Shown: one piece after another, positions 26,561 to 33,602 of the stretch | How positions within the stretch are numbered: the stretch's first letter is position 1 | Layout: every line of letters starts with the position of its first letter | NCBI RefSeq assembly: GCF_000717055.1 | Contig: NZ_JNXI01000002.1 | Location: 124,001 to 188,000 of the forward strand | Length of the DNA stretch: 64,000 bases | Direction: 5' to 3' | Origin: Streptomyces iakyrus | GTDB lineage: Bacteria; Actinomycetota; Actinomycetes; Streptomycetales; Streptomycetaceae | Position numbers and translations under genes: made by a program | The notes under the pieces: model-generated | What the model was told of the DNA's origin: nothing | Database searches by the model: none | Seen by the model: only the letters and a program-made list of their open reading frames with translations

Positions 26561-26848
26561 TCAGCCGGCGGACGGCTTCTCCGAGTGGCCCAGGGACTTC
26601 CCCGGGGCCACTCGGTCGCGTACGGCCTGCTTCACGGCCGTCGGCTCCGGGAAGCCCTGCTCGCGCCGGTCCCAGACGACCTCGTCACCGACGCGGACCA
26701 CGAACACCCCGCCCGTGCCGGGCTTGAGGGCCAGTTCCGTGAGTTCGGCCTCGAAGGTCGTGAGCAGTTCCTGCGCCAGCCAGGCGGCGCGGGGCAGCCA
26801 GCGGCACTGGGTGCAGTACTCGATCTCGATCCGCTGGACGTCCGTCAT
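26561..26848 (-). CDS. SelT/SelW/SelH-family thioredoxin-like protein
   Basis: A 95-residue protein with the family's redox motif near the N-terminus: IEIEYCTQCRWLPRAAWLAQ, where the CxxC has Cys in both positions (no selenocysteine). It continues FEAELTELALKPGTGGVFVV and VWDRREQGFPEPTAVKQAVR, which is the usual end of bacterial SelW/Rdx-like proteins. It probably acts as a small thiol oxidoreductase. Its ATG overlaps the stop of the upstream kinase-like gene (ATGA), implying a coupled pair. Its stop is only one base from the malate synthase stop on the other strand. Confidence 0.9.
   Translation of the reverse strand: MTDVQRIEIEYCTQCRWLPRAAWLAQELLTTFEAELTELALKPGTGGVFVVRVGDEVVWDRREQGFPEPTAVKQAVRDRVAPGKSLGHSEKPSAG
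26581..26615. terminator. hairpin at the convergent ends of malate synthase and SelW-like gene
   Basis: CCGAGTGGCCC at 26581-26591 pairs perfectly with GGGCCACTCGG at 26605-26615 (11 bp, 13-nt loop). It lies just past the malate synthase stop, inside the last codons of the opposite gene, so it can serve as a terminator for malate synthase. No T-run follows, as is common in Streptomyces. Confidence 0.55.
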
Positions 26849-27759
26849 CCGAGGTGCACCGACCAATCCTGCTGAGCCGCGGGCTTGCCGTGCAGGTCGG
26901 GTACCTGCTTGAGCCACGCGGGGCGTCCTTGCTGGTTCTTCGCCGCCCGCAGGGCCTCCTCGGCGGCGAGTTCCTCCCGGGTGGGGAAGCCCGTGGGCAG
27001 CCACTCGCCCGACGCCTGCACGCGCGCGTGCAGGTACGTCACGTACGCCTCGCGCACCTCGTCCACGGTGGCGAAGCCCGGTTCGCCGGCGAGCCAGGCG
27101 TCCGGGACCTCGGCGAGGATGCGCCGCAGCAGTTCCTCGGTGACCCGGGGCGCCAGCTCGGCGTCGGCGGCCCGGACGTCGGGCCCGTAGTGGCCGAGGG
27201 CGTGGTGCCGGAAGTCGTAGGCCTTGCGGGGGTCGGCGGCGTCCCAGCGGTGGTGGAAGACCAGGGCGGCGCCGTGGTCGATCAGCCACAGGCGCGGGGG
27301 TGCGACCCCGAGGGTGGGCCAGACCATCAGGTTGGAGCTGTGGACCGTGCGGTCGACGTTCACGGTCAGGGCGTCCAGCCAGACGACCTTCCCCGCCTCC
27401 AGCGGACCGACGGGGAAGACCCGGGCGAGCTCCGGCGTGAAGTCCCGCGCGCCCGGCAGGTGATCCATGCCGAGGTTGACACCCGCGCTGGCCGCGTGCA
27501 GGCCCCGCACCTCCTGGTGCGGCTCGTGGTCCGCGATCGCCGGGTCGAAGTGCACCAGGACCAGCTCGGGGAAGCGCAGCCCGAGGGCACGGGCCAGCTC
27601 CCCCACGATCACCTCGGCGACGAGTGCCTTGCGGCCCTGCGCGGAGCCGGTGAACTTCACGACATACGTGCCCAGGTCGTCGGCCTCGACGATTCCGGGG
27701 ACGGAGCCGCCGGACCGCAAGGGTGCGATGTAGCGGGTCGCGGTGACGTCTCTCAGCAT
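26845..27759 (-). CDS. HipA-like / phosphatidylinositol-kinase-like protein
   Basis: A 304-residue protein. It contains DLGTYVVKFTGSAQGRKALV (a putative ATP-binding Lys in YVVKF), LARALGLRFPELVLVHFDPA, VVWLDALTVNVDRTVHSSNL (candidate catalytic Asp-rich loop DALTVNVDRT) and LWLIDHGAALVFHHRW (the metal-binding Asp of IDHG). These are the hallmarks of the HipA/PI3K-like fold used for protein phosphorylation. There is no HipB-like helix-turn-helix gene beside it, so a toxin-antitoxin role is unlikely. It is coupled to the SelW-like gene downstream. The substrate is unknown. Confidence 0.8.
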   Translation of the reverse strand: MLRDVTATRYIAPLRSGGSVPGIVEADDLGTYVVKFTGSAQGRKALVAEVIVGELARALGLRFPELVLVHFDPAIADHEPHQEVRGLHAASAGVNLGMDHLPGARDFTPELARVFPVGPLEAGKVVWLDALTVNVDRTVHSSNLMVWPTLGVAPPRLWLIDHGAALVFHHRWDAADPRKAYDFRHHALGHYGPDVRAADAELAPRVTEELLRRILAEVPDAWLAGEPGFATVDEVREAYVTYLHARVQASGEWLPTGFPTREELAAEEALRAAKNQQGRPAWLKQVPDLHGKPAAQQDWSVHLG

Positions 27760-27968
27760 TCCCTCAGGCCACCCCCTTCATTGACCTTGCGATCCACGGT
27801 CGTTCTCCAGAGGCTCCCAACAGCGGGAACTGCCTGTCATCAGTGCTTCCGGCCTCCGGCATGAAGTGAGCATAGTAACCGAGGGTGATCGCCGGCGAGG
27901 AGTCCCCGAGCCACCGCCTCTGCCCGGCGCCCAGTGACTTCGGCTTCTCCGCGCGGGGTCAGTCCACG

Positions 27969-28163
27969 TCAGTCCTCGGCGACCGTGATGGCCTGCACGG
28001 GGCAGGCCAGTTCGGCCTCACGGACCGATGGGTCCTCCGTACCGTCCGCGCCGTCCGGCAGCACGTAGACGATTCCCATGTCGTCCTGGGCGAACAGGGC
28101 GGGGGCGGTCAGCGTGCACTGGCCGCTGCCGATGCAGCCGTTTCGATCGATGCTGATGCGCAC
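27969..28163 (-). CDS. 3Fe-4S ferredoxin (P450-type)
   Basis: A 64-residue ferredoxin starting MRISIDRNGCIGSGQC. Only three cluster Cys are present (residues 10, 16 and 54, the last in ACPVQAITV); the position that would be the second Cys of a 4Fe-4S site is Ser 13, so a 3Fe-4S cluster is expected. Such small ferredoxins carry electrons to cytochrome P450s in Streptomyces. The only P450 in the window is at 55703-56932, within the same biosynthetic cluster, so it is the likely partner. This gene marks the left end of the cluster as I read it. Confidence 0.93.
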   Translation of the reverse strand: MRISIDRNGCIGSGQCTLTAPALFAQDDMGIVYVLPDGADGTEDPSVREAELACPVQAITVAED

Positions 28164-28240
28164 GTATGCGGCTCCTCTGATTCTCTGCGAGGGCGGGGTA
28201 CGAATTCTGCCGTGTCATCAATATCGGCACCGTGCGGTCG

Positions 28241-28270
28241 ACGCTAGTGCCGGAAGTTTCGATCGGGCAA
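28241..28270 (-). promoter_or_regulatory. candidate promoter of the ferredoxin gene
   Basis: On the minus strand, TTGCCC (28270-28265) and TAGCGT (28246-28241) are spaced by 18 bp and lie about 80 bp ahead of the ferredoxin start. The centre of the palindrome at 28300-28327 is about 67 bp upstream of the -10, close to the 63 bp seen at two other promoters of the cluster. Confidence 0.35.
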
Positions 28271-28299
28271 GCTGGTCCGTAACTCACCTCGGGCTAATC

Positions 28300-28327
28300 C
28301 GGCTTGTCCCGCCAGCGGGACAAGCCG
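28300..28327. promoter_or_regulatory. cluster palindrome, site A
   Basis: A perfect inverted repeat with 13-bp arms (CGGCTTGTCCCGC, then CA, then GCGGGACAAGCCG). Its core TGTCCCGCCAGCGGGACA is shared with sites at 54444-54465 and 63553-63570. It lies in the divergent gap between the ferredoxin gene and the DUF6875-like gene. I interpret it as a binding site for a cluster regulator. A terminator is unlikely because it is centred between two promoters. Confidence 0.7.
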
Positions 28328-28371
28328 CCGATCATTCATGCCCGCCGACGCTGATTGAGAGGCTGCATTTC

Positions 28372-29007
28372 ATGAGTTCCGGTGAAAGTGCCGTCAGTAT
28401 TGACTCCACGCTCGCCGCCGTCGACTCGTGGCTGACCGAATACATTTCTGCCCGACATCCGGAGATCGGCCGCATCGGCCCCATCTGCCCGTTCGTGGCG
28501 CCCTCGCGCAAGAACCGGACGATGGAGATACGGGTGCGGTTCGTCGGTCACTCGCCCACGCTCGAACTCATCGAGGAGATCGCGCGCAGCAGTCTTCGCG
28601 AGTACGGGCTGGTCTCCTGGCAGGGGCGCAACCCCATGCTGCGGGCGATGGTCGTCGCCCTGCCCGACCTGGGCTCCGAGGACACGAAGCTGCTCGACGA
28701 GGCGCAGCTGCGCGTGAAGGACGAGTTCGTCGCGCAGGGCCTCATGGTGGGACAGTTCCACGAGAACTGTGAGGTCCCGGCGGCCCGCAATCCGGACTTC
28801 GCAGTGAGCAGGGCGCCGGTCCCGGTCCTGGCGATCCGCGCGATCGCCCTGCACGACATCTTCTTCCTGGCCGAGCACCGACACTGGTTCGAGAAGTACC
28901 GGGAGAAGTTCGGGCAGTTCTACACTCCGCAGGCGATGGAGAACGAGGACCGGTTCCTGGTGAAGCAGTACCGGCGGGCGGCCCAGGCGTACGGCTACCC
29001 GACGTAA
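28372..29007 (+). CDS. conserved protein of unknown function, DUF6875-like
   Basis: A 211-residue protein starting MSSGESAVSIDSTLAAVDSW. It includes HPEIGRIGPICPFVAPSRKN, FLAEHRHWFEKYREKFGQFY and ENEDRFLVKQYRRAAQAYGY at the C-terminus. No membrane segment or catalytic motif was recognised. I associate it, with moderate certainty, with the DUF6875 family of unknown function. I chose ATG 28372 because a longer frame from 28078 would run over the palindrome and has no domain content. It shares its promoter region with the ferredoxin gene and the cluster palindrome, which places it in the cluster's regulatory unit. Confidence 0.75.
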   Translation: MSSGESAVSIDSTLAAVDSWLTEYISARHPEIGRIGPICPFVAPSRKNRTMEIRVRFVGHSPTLELIEEIARSSLREYGLVSWQGRNPMLRAMVVALPDLGSEDTKLLDEAQLRVKDEFVAQGLMVGQFHENCEVPAARNPDFAVSRAPVPVLAIRAIALHDIFFLAEHRHWFEKYREKFGQFYTPQAMENEDRFLVKQYRRAAQAYGYPT

Positions 29008-29020
29008 CGCGCGGCAACGC

Positions 29021-29056
29021 CGAGGCGGCGGGCCCGGTTCGGGGCCCGCCGCCTCG
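29021..29056. terminator. strong hairpin terminator between convergent genes
   Basis: CGAGGCGGCGGGCCC (29021-29035) pairs perfectly with 29042-29056, giving a 15-bp stem and the 6-nt loop GGTTCG, followed by TGTTT. It separates the DUF6875-like gene from the convergent cluster operon that ends at 29115, so it can work in both directions. Confidence 0.85.
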
Positions 29057-29114
29057 TGTTTCCGCGACCGCGGCGCCAAGGCCCGTCGCTGCCGGTGGAA
29101 CCGGTCTGCGCCGA

Positions 29115-29678
29115 TCAGGAGGGGGCGGCCCCGGCCGCGATGCGCTCCAGGGCGGTGCGGGCCAGCCGGTGGATCCCGGCCGGGTCGGGAAGGCGCACGT
29201 TGATGAACGAGAGGATGTCGCCGCTGACGGCGACCGCCCAGGAGCCCTCGATCCGGTAGCCGTCGGCGGTCGTCACCCACCGGGTGACGAAGGCCTCGCC
29301 GGCGCTGTTCTCGAGTGGTTCGACGGCGGCCTTGGTCACGTCGAACTGCATGCCGTCGTTCAGCTGCATGCGGTACCTGTCGCACTTGTGCAGGGCCTCA
29401 GCGAACTCCTGGAGGATCCGCTGGGCGCCGTCACCGCGGAACCGCGCGACGTGGTGGAAGACCACCGAGCCGACCACGTTGGTGTAGAGCCCGGCGGCGT
29501 GGTCCACCGCCTCCGGGTGGGTGCCGTGTGTGAGCGTGTTGATCAGATCGATGAGGACCCGGCCGGACTCGTCACCGGAGAGGAAGACGGGGTCGTACGC
29601 GGCGCTGGGCTCCTCGCCGAAGAACGACTCCTCGAGATCGTCCTCGGTCAGCAGGAACGGCTTCACCGTGTCGCCCAT
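29115..29678 (-). CDS. hypothetical protein at the end of the NRPS operon
   Basis: A 187-residue protein starting [20 protein letters not shown]. The N-terminus is acidic; the remainder reads like an alpha/beta sensor-type domain (GSVVFHHVARFRGDGAQRIL, VTRWVTTADGYRIEGSWAVA). There is no signal peptide, membrane segment or recognised motif. It begins at the stop codon of the MbtH gene (TGATG overlap), so it is translated with it and belongs to the biosynthetic operon. I cannot assign a function; resemblance to lipoprotein sensor domains is weak. Confidence 0.75.
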   Translation of the reverse strand: MGDTVKPFLLTEDDLEESFFGEEPSAAYDPVFLSGDESGRVLIDLINTLTHGTHPEAVDHAAGLYTNVVGSVVFHHVARFRGDGAQRILQEFAEALHKCDRYRMQLNDGMQFDVTKAAVEPLENSAGEAFVTRWVTTADGYRIEGSWAVAVSGDILSFINVRLPDPAGIHRLARTALERIAAGAAPS

Positions 29679-29890
29679 CACGCTTCTCCCATCTGGCGTA
29701 CGAGGCTGAGCGGGCGCATATCCGTCCATTTCTCCTCGACGTAGTCCAGGCACGATTGCCGGTCGGTCTCCGTGAGGGCCACGGTCCAGCCCGCCGGCAC
29801 CTCGGCGAAGGCCGGCCACAGCGAATGCTGGCCTTCCTCGTTGACGAGCACGAGAAACGTGCCATCGGGGTCGTCGAAAGGATTGGACAT
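29678..29890 (-). CDS. MbtH-like protein
   Basis: A 70-residue protein with all the MbtH hallmarks: [38 protein letters not shown], then [17 protein letters not shown]. The conserved Trp residues of HSLWP, GW and EKWTDMRP are present. MbtH proteins bind NRPS adenylation domains and are needed for their folding or activity. It sits in the same operon as the two NRPS genes. I chose ATG 29890 over an upstream in-frame start because the family begins with this N(P)F sequence. Confidence 0.96.
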   Translation of the reverse strand: MSNPFDDPDGTFLVLVNEEGQHSLWPAFAEVPAGWTVALTETDRQSCLDYVEEKWTDMRPLSLVRQMGEA

Positions 29891-29989
29891 TCTCTGCTCC
29901 CTCAGTAGGGCGGCGGACACACGCTTTTCTCTCGCGCATTTCTCTCGCCGAATACTGCGGCGACGGAAATAACGTTGGCAGGACGCCGG

Positions 29990-31330
29990 TCATTCCTTGA
30001 TCGGCGCGTGCTCGGAATTCACATTATCCGGCGCCGGGCCGGTGAGGAAGGTTTCTGATCCCTCACCTGTCCGTCCCGCCGGCGGGACAGCCGGGGCGAT
30101 CTCCGGGGGCACCGGGCGTACGGGGTAGATGAGCTGGAGCAGGGGACCGGCCATCGCCGTGGTGACGAGGGCCATCACGACCATGATGGAGTACAGCTCG
30201 CCGTCGAGCGCGCCCAGTTGCAGGCCGACGGTGAGGATGATGAGTTCCGTCAGGCCCCGCGTGTTGATCAGCACGGCGAGCGCGGTCGCCGGGCGGTTCT
30301 GCATACCGGTGGCGCGTGCCGCGGCGAAGGCACCGACGAACTTGCCGCCCACAGCGACGGCCAGGATGAGGCCGAGTTCCAGCAGGTCCGTGCCGTTCAT
30401 GCCGGACAGGTCCACCTTCAGGCCCGCGACGATGAAGAACATCGGCAGCAGCAGGTAGTCGTTGAGGGAGGAGATGCGCTCGCGCACCTGGCCGGTGACG
30501 TCCGACGGTCCGCCCCGCGTGGTGCGCCGCGGCATGACCGCGCCGAAGACGAAGGCGCCGAAGATGAAGTGCAGGCCGATCCACTCGGTGAAGGCGGCCG
30601 ACAGCAGCAGTCCGCCGAGGGGGAGGACCATCGCGGCCGGGTTGCCGGGTCCGGTGAACCGCCGGTGCTCCAGGATGCGGCGCAGCACGGGCCGCACGAC
30701 GGTGAACATCAGCACGACGTACGGCACGAACAGCAGCAGGAGCCACTGCGAGCCGGTGCCCGCCCCGCTCATCGCCACCACCACCGCCAGCAGGGTCCAG
30801 GCCAGGACGTCGTCGATCGCCGCACAGGCCAGCGCGACCGCGCCCAACCAGGTGCGCTGCATGCCGCGGTCGGTGAGGATCCGGGCCAGCACCGGGAACG
30901 CGGTCACGGACATCGCGGCACCCATGAACAGCACGAACCCCGTCCGGTCGTCGGTCGGGTGGCCGGCGAACAGGTACAGGGCGAGCAGGGCGCCGAGCAG
31001 GAACGGCAGGATGACGGAGCCGACGGCGACGGTGCCCGCCACGAACCGGCGTCCGCGCATCAGGCCCGCGTCCAGCTCCGCGCCGACGGCGAACATGAAC
31101 AGGGCCACGCCGAGGTTGGCGAGGGCGGTGAGGAAGGGCCGGATGTCCTCGGGGAACAACGCGTCGGAGACGGCGCCGTTCAGCAGGGTCGGCCCCAGCA
31201 GGACGCCGAGGAGCACCTCGCCGATGACGGGAGGCTGCCGTAACCGCCGGGCCAGGGCGCCGGCGGCGAAGGCCAGGAGCGAGATCATGGCCAGGGCGAG
31301 GAGGAGCGTGGTCATCTGATGGGTACTCAT
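29990..31330 (-). CDS. CPA2-type cation/proton antiporter
   Basis: A 446-residue membrane protein with about 12 hydrophobic segments. Family-typical stretches are RQPPVIGEVLLGVLLGPTLL at the N-terminus, FTALANLGVALFMFAVGAEL, GAVALACAAIDDVLAWTLLA (the DD-type ion site of the family) and VLINTRGLTELIILTVGLQL. It has a short Pro-rich C-terminal tail. Na+/H+ or K+/H+ exchange is expected. Such antiporters are found in several NRPS clusters, where their role (export, pH or resistance) is not proven. It lies between kynureninase and MbtH on the same strand. Codons for PAGRT contain the sequence GTCCCGCCGGCGGGAC at 30073-30088, likely coincidental. Confidence 0.92.
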   Translation of the reverse strand: MSTHQMTTLLLALAMISLLAFAAGALARRLRQPPVIGEVLLGVLLGPTLLNGAVSDALFPEDIRPFLTALANLGVALFMFAVGAELDAGLMRGRRFVAGTVAVGSVILPFLLGALLALYLFAGHPTDDRTGFVLFMGAAMSVTAFPVLARILTDRGMQRTWLGAVALACAAIDDVLAWTLLAVVVAMSGAGTGSQWLLLLFVPYVVLMFTVVRPVLRRILEHRRFTGPGNPAAMVLPLGGLLLSAAFTEWIGLHFIFGAFVFGAVMPRRTTRGGPSDVTGQVRERISSLNDYLLLPMFFIVAGLKVDLSGMNGTDLLELGLILAVAVGGKFVGAFAAARATGMQNRPATALAVLINTRGLTELIILTVGLQLGALDGELYSIMVVMALVTTAMAGPLLQLIYPVRPVPPEIAPAVPPAGRTGEGSETFLTGPAPDNVNSEHAPIKE

Positions 31331-31410
31331 AGCCGTACTGCTCCCGATGACGCGGTTCGTCGATCTGCGGTGGTCAGTCGTCACGCCGTGTGCTGGCGGA
31401 CGGTGCGGCG

Positions 31411-32703
31411 TCAGGTGATACGTGCCTTCTCACGCGGCAGCCGGGTGTGCCGGGCGCTCTCCACCAGGCGCCTGGTGCGGTCCAGGGCGTCCCACACGTC
31501 GGTGAAACGGGTGTACGCGGGTGAGGGTCCGATGCGCAGGCGGTCCGGCTCCCGGTAGTCGCAGACGACGCCCGCGTCATCGGCGAGGGAACGGCAGATC
31601 CGCCAGGCGTCGGGGTGCCACAGGGTGACGTGCGAGCCGCGCCGGTCCGGGTCCTCGGGTGATGCCAGACGGAAGCCGAGCGGTGCGAGCCAGCGGGCCG
31701 CGAGATCCACGGCCAGGTCGCCGAGCAGCCGCCCCTTGGCCCGCAACCGGTCGACCCCCGCCTCCTCGACCAGGTCGAGCGCGGGCACGAGCGCGGCGGT
31801 GGAGAGCATCGGCGGCGTGCCTGTCAGGAAACGGTCGACCGTCTCGACGGGGTCGAAGTCGGCCGCCATGGCGAACTGGTCACGCTGTCCGAACCAGCCC
31901 TGGATCGGTTGCCGCAGCCGCCGCTGGAGCGAGCGGCGCACATAGAGGAAGGCGGGCGAGCCGGGGCCGCCGTTGAGGTACTTGTAGGTGCAGCCGACGG
32001 CGAGGTCCGCGCCGTCCTCGGTGAGCCGGACCGGGACCGCCCCGGCGGCGTGCGACAGGTCCCACAGCACCAGTGCCCCGGCCTCCTGGGCCAGGGCGTT
32101 GACCGCGGCCATGTCGGCCAGCGCCCCGCTGCGGTAGGCCACGTACGACAGGACGACCAGCGCCACCTGGTCGTCGAGTGCGGCCCGCAGTCGCTCCGGG
32201 TCCAGGCCCCGGTCCGGATCGGAGTGCACGAGGCGCAGGTCGAGGCCGCGCTGGCGGGCCAGTCCCTGGGCGACGTACCGGTTGGTGGGGAAGTCGTCGG
32301 CGTCCACCACGAGGGCGCGCCGGCCGGGGGCGTGGTCGAGCGCGGCCCAGGCCAGCTTGTACAGGTTGACGGTGGTCGAGTCGGAGAGCACTACCTCGCC
32401 CGGGTGGGCGCCGAGGACGTGCTCGGCGAGCCGGTCGCCGATCCGCCGGTTCCAGTCGATCCAGTCGTGCCAGGAGCGGATCAGGCCGCGGCCCCAGCCG
32501 TCCCGGATCACGTCGGCGACGAAGTCCGGGGTGTCTGCGGGCAGCCTCCCCAGCGAGTTGCCGTCCAGGTAGAGCAGGTCGGGCTCGGCGTGCACGAACC
32601 GGTCGCGCAGGAAGCCGAGCGGGTCCGCCCGGTCGTACCGTTCCGCTTCCTCGCGGGTGCCGTCGAAGCGGCTCACCGGCGAGGGGAGGATGTCGGTCGT
32701 CAT
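31411..32703 (-). CDS. kynU: kynureninase
   Basis: A 430-residue PLP enzyme. Diagnostic segments are LYLDGNSLGRLP, IRSWHDWIDWNRRIGDRL, VLSDSTTVNLYKLAWAAL, DFPTNRYVAQGLARQ, LVLWDLSHAAGAVPV and CTYKYLNGGPGSPAFLYV, in which the Lys of TYKYL is the PLP lysine. It cleaves kynurenine-type substrates to anthranilates and alanine. In actinomycin biosynthesis the expected substrate is 4-methyl-3-hydroxykynurenine, giving 4-methyl-3-hydroxyanthranilic acid, the chromophore half. The start (ATG 32703) overlaps the stop of the formamidase gene. Reading it as a primary-metabolism gene is unlikely, because it lies inside the NRPS operon. Confidence 0.95.
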   Translation of the reverse strand: MTTDILPSPVSRFDGTREEAERYDRADPLGFLRDRFVHAEPDLLYLDGNSLGRLPADTPDFVADVIRDGWGRGLIRSWHDWIDWNRRIGDRLAEHVLGAHPGEVVLSDSTTVNLYKLAWAALDHAPGRRALVVDADDFPTNRYVAQGLARQRGLDLRLVHSDPDRGLDPERLRAALDDQVALVVLSYVAYRSGALADMAAVNALAQEAGALVLWDLSHAAGAVPVRLTEDGADLAVGCTYKYLNGGPGSPAFLYVRRSLQRRLRQPIQGWFGQRDQFAMAADFDPVETVDRFLTGTPPMLSTAALVPALDLVEEAGVDRLRAKGRLLGDLAVDLAARWLAPLGFRLASPEDPDRRGSHVTLWHPDAWRICRSLADDAGVVCDYREPDRLRIGPSPAYTRFTDVWDALDRTRRLVESARHTRLPREKARIT

Positions 32704-33602
32704 GCGGTCACCTCCGCGGAGGGGTCGTCGCGGTCGTCCCGGCCGTCGGGGAGCCGCATCTGTGCCAGGACCGCACGGCCGAGCGGCGTCGCTCGGTCCG
32801 CGAGGTCGTACGGCAGGTCGAAGTGGTTGCGATGCGCTTCCACGACGTTCGCCGTGAGCGCGCCGCGGCGGCGCAGTGCCTCTGCCATCAGGTCGTGCTG
32901 GCGCACGTACTCCTCGGTCTCCACGCCGCCACGGGCCAGGACGACCGGGGGCAGCTCGTCCGGCAGCAGATCGGGCGGGCTGTTGCGGCGGACCGCGTCG
33001 GCGTCCAGCCGCAGCGCCTCGTTGACGTAGGAGCGGCTGACCGGTTCGAGGTCGTAGATCCCGCTGAGCAGGGTGACACCGGCGAGCAGCGCGGCCGGCG
33101 CGGGTCCGCCCGGCCCGGCCGGGACGAGGGCCATCGCGGCGAGGTGGGCGCCGGCCGAGGTGCCGCTGAGGTGTATGCGGCGCGGGTCGACGCCGAGGTC
33201 GTCGGCGTTCTGGTGGATCCAGCGGACACACCGGCGCACGGCGGCCACGATCTCGTCCAGCGGGGTGGCCGGGGCGAGCCCGTAGCCGACGGCGGCGAAC
33301 GCGGCTCCGGCGCGGCGGAAGGCGAGCGCCGCGAACGCCGAGCTGCGCTCGGTGAGTTCCTGCCAGTTGCCGCCGTGCACGAAGATCTGGACCGGAGCGG
33401 GTGCCGGACGCGCGGGCCAGAAGTCGAGCTTCTCGGCGGATCCCGGGCCGTAGCGCAGTCCGGTGCGGACGCCGGAGGCGCGGCGGGCCCGCGCGCTGAG
33501 GTCGGCGTACTCGTCGAGGTAGTGCCACAGGCTCGGCACCAGGTGGCTCGGCGAGTACGCGCGGTCCAGCCGGGCCCCGGTCAGGGGTGCGGGCGCGATC
33601 AT
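32700..33602 (-). CDS. kynurenine formamidase (arylformamidase, alpha/beta hydrolase)
   Basis: A 300-residue protein. The oxyanion-hole motif is [20 protein letters not shown], the nucleophile is in [18 protein letters not shown] (GTSAG), and the catalytic His is in [17 protein letters not shown] near the C-terminus; the acid is in the region of [19 protein letters not shown]. The family hydrolyses N-formylkynurenine to kynurenine. Its start overlaps the stop of the NRPS gene (ATGA), and it in turn overlaps kynureninase, so the three are tightly coupled. Tryptophan 2,3-dioxygenase, which would supply the substrate, is not in the window. Confidence 0.92.
   Translation of the reverse strand: MIAPAPLTGARLDRAYSPSHLVPSLWHYLDEYADLSARARRASGVRTGLRYGPGSAEKLDFWPARPAPAPVQIFVHGGNWQELTERSSAFAALAFRRAGAAFAAVGYGLAPATPLDEIVAAVRRCVRWIHQNADDLGVDPRRIHLSGTSAGAHLAAMALVPAGPGGPAPAALLAGVTLLSGIYDLEPVSRSYVNEALRLDADAVRRNSPPDLLPDELPPVVLARGGVETEEYVRQHDLMAEALRRRGALTANVVEAHRNHFDLPYDLADRATPLGRAVLAQMRLPDGRDDRDDPSAEVTA

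Noticed and set aside
26845..27759. HipA toxin of a toxin-antitoxin pair
   Set aside because: No HipB-like gene is adjacent; the coupled neighbour is a SelW-like redox protein.
28078..28371. Longer N-terminus of the DUF6875-like protein
   Set aside because: The additional 98 residues overlap the cluster palindrome and the ferredoxin promoter and contain no structured segment.
30073..30088. Fourth occurrence of GTCCCGCCGGCGGGAC
   Set aside because: It lies inside the coding end of the antiporter (codons for P-A-G-R-T) and lacks the outer TG/CA pair. Probably chance in GC-rich sequence, although I noted it in the antiporter entry.
31411..32703. Kynureninase as part of tryptophan catabolism
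   Set aside because: It is translationally coupled to formamidase and NRPS genes, and the whole set fits chromophore biosynthesis.
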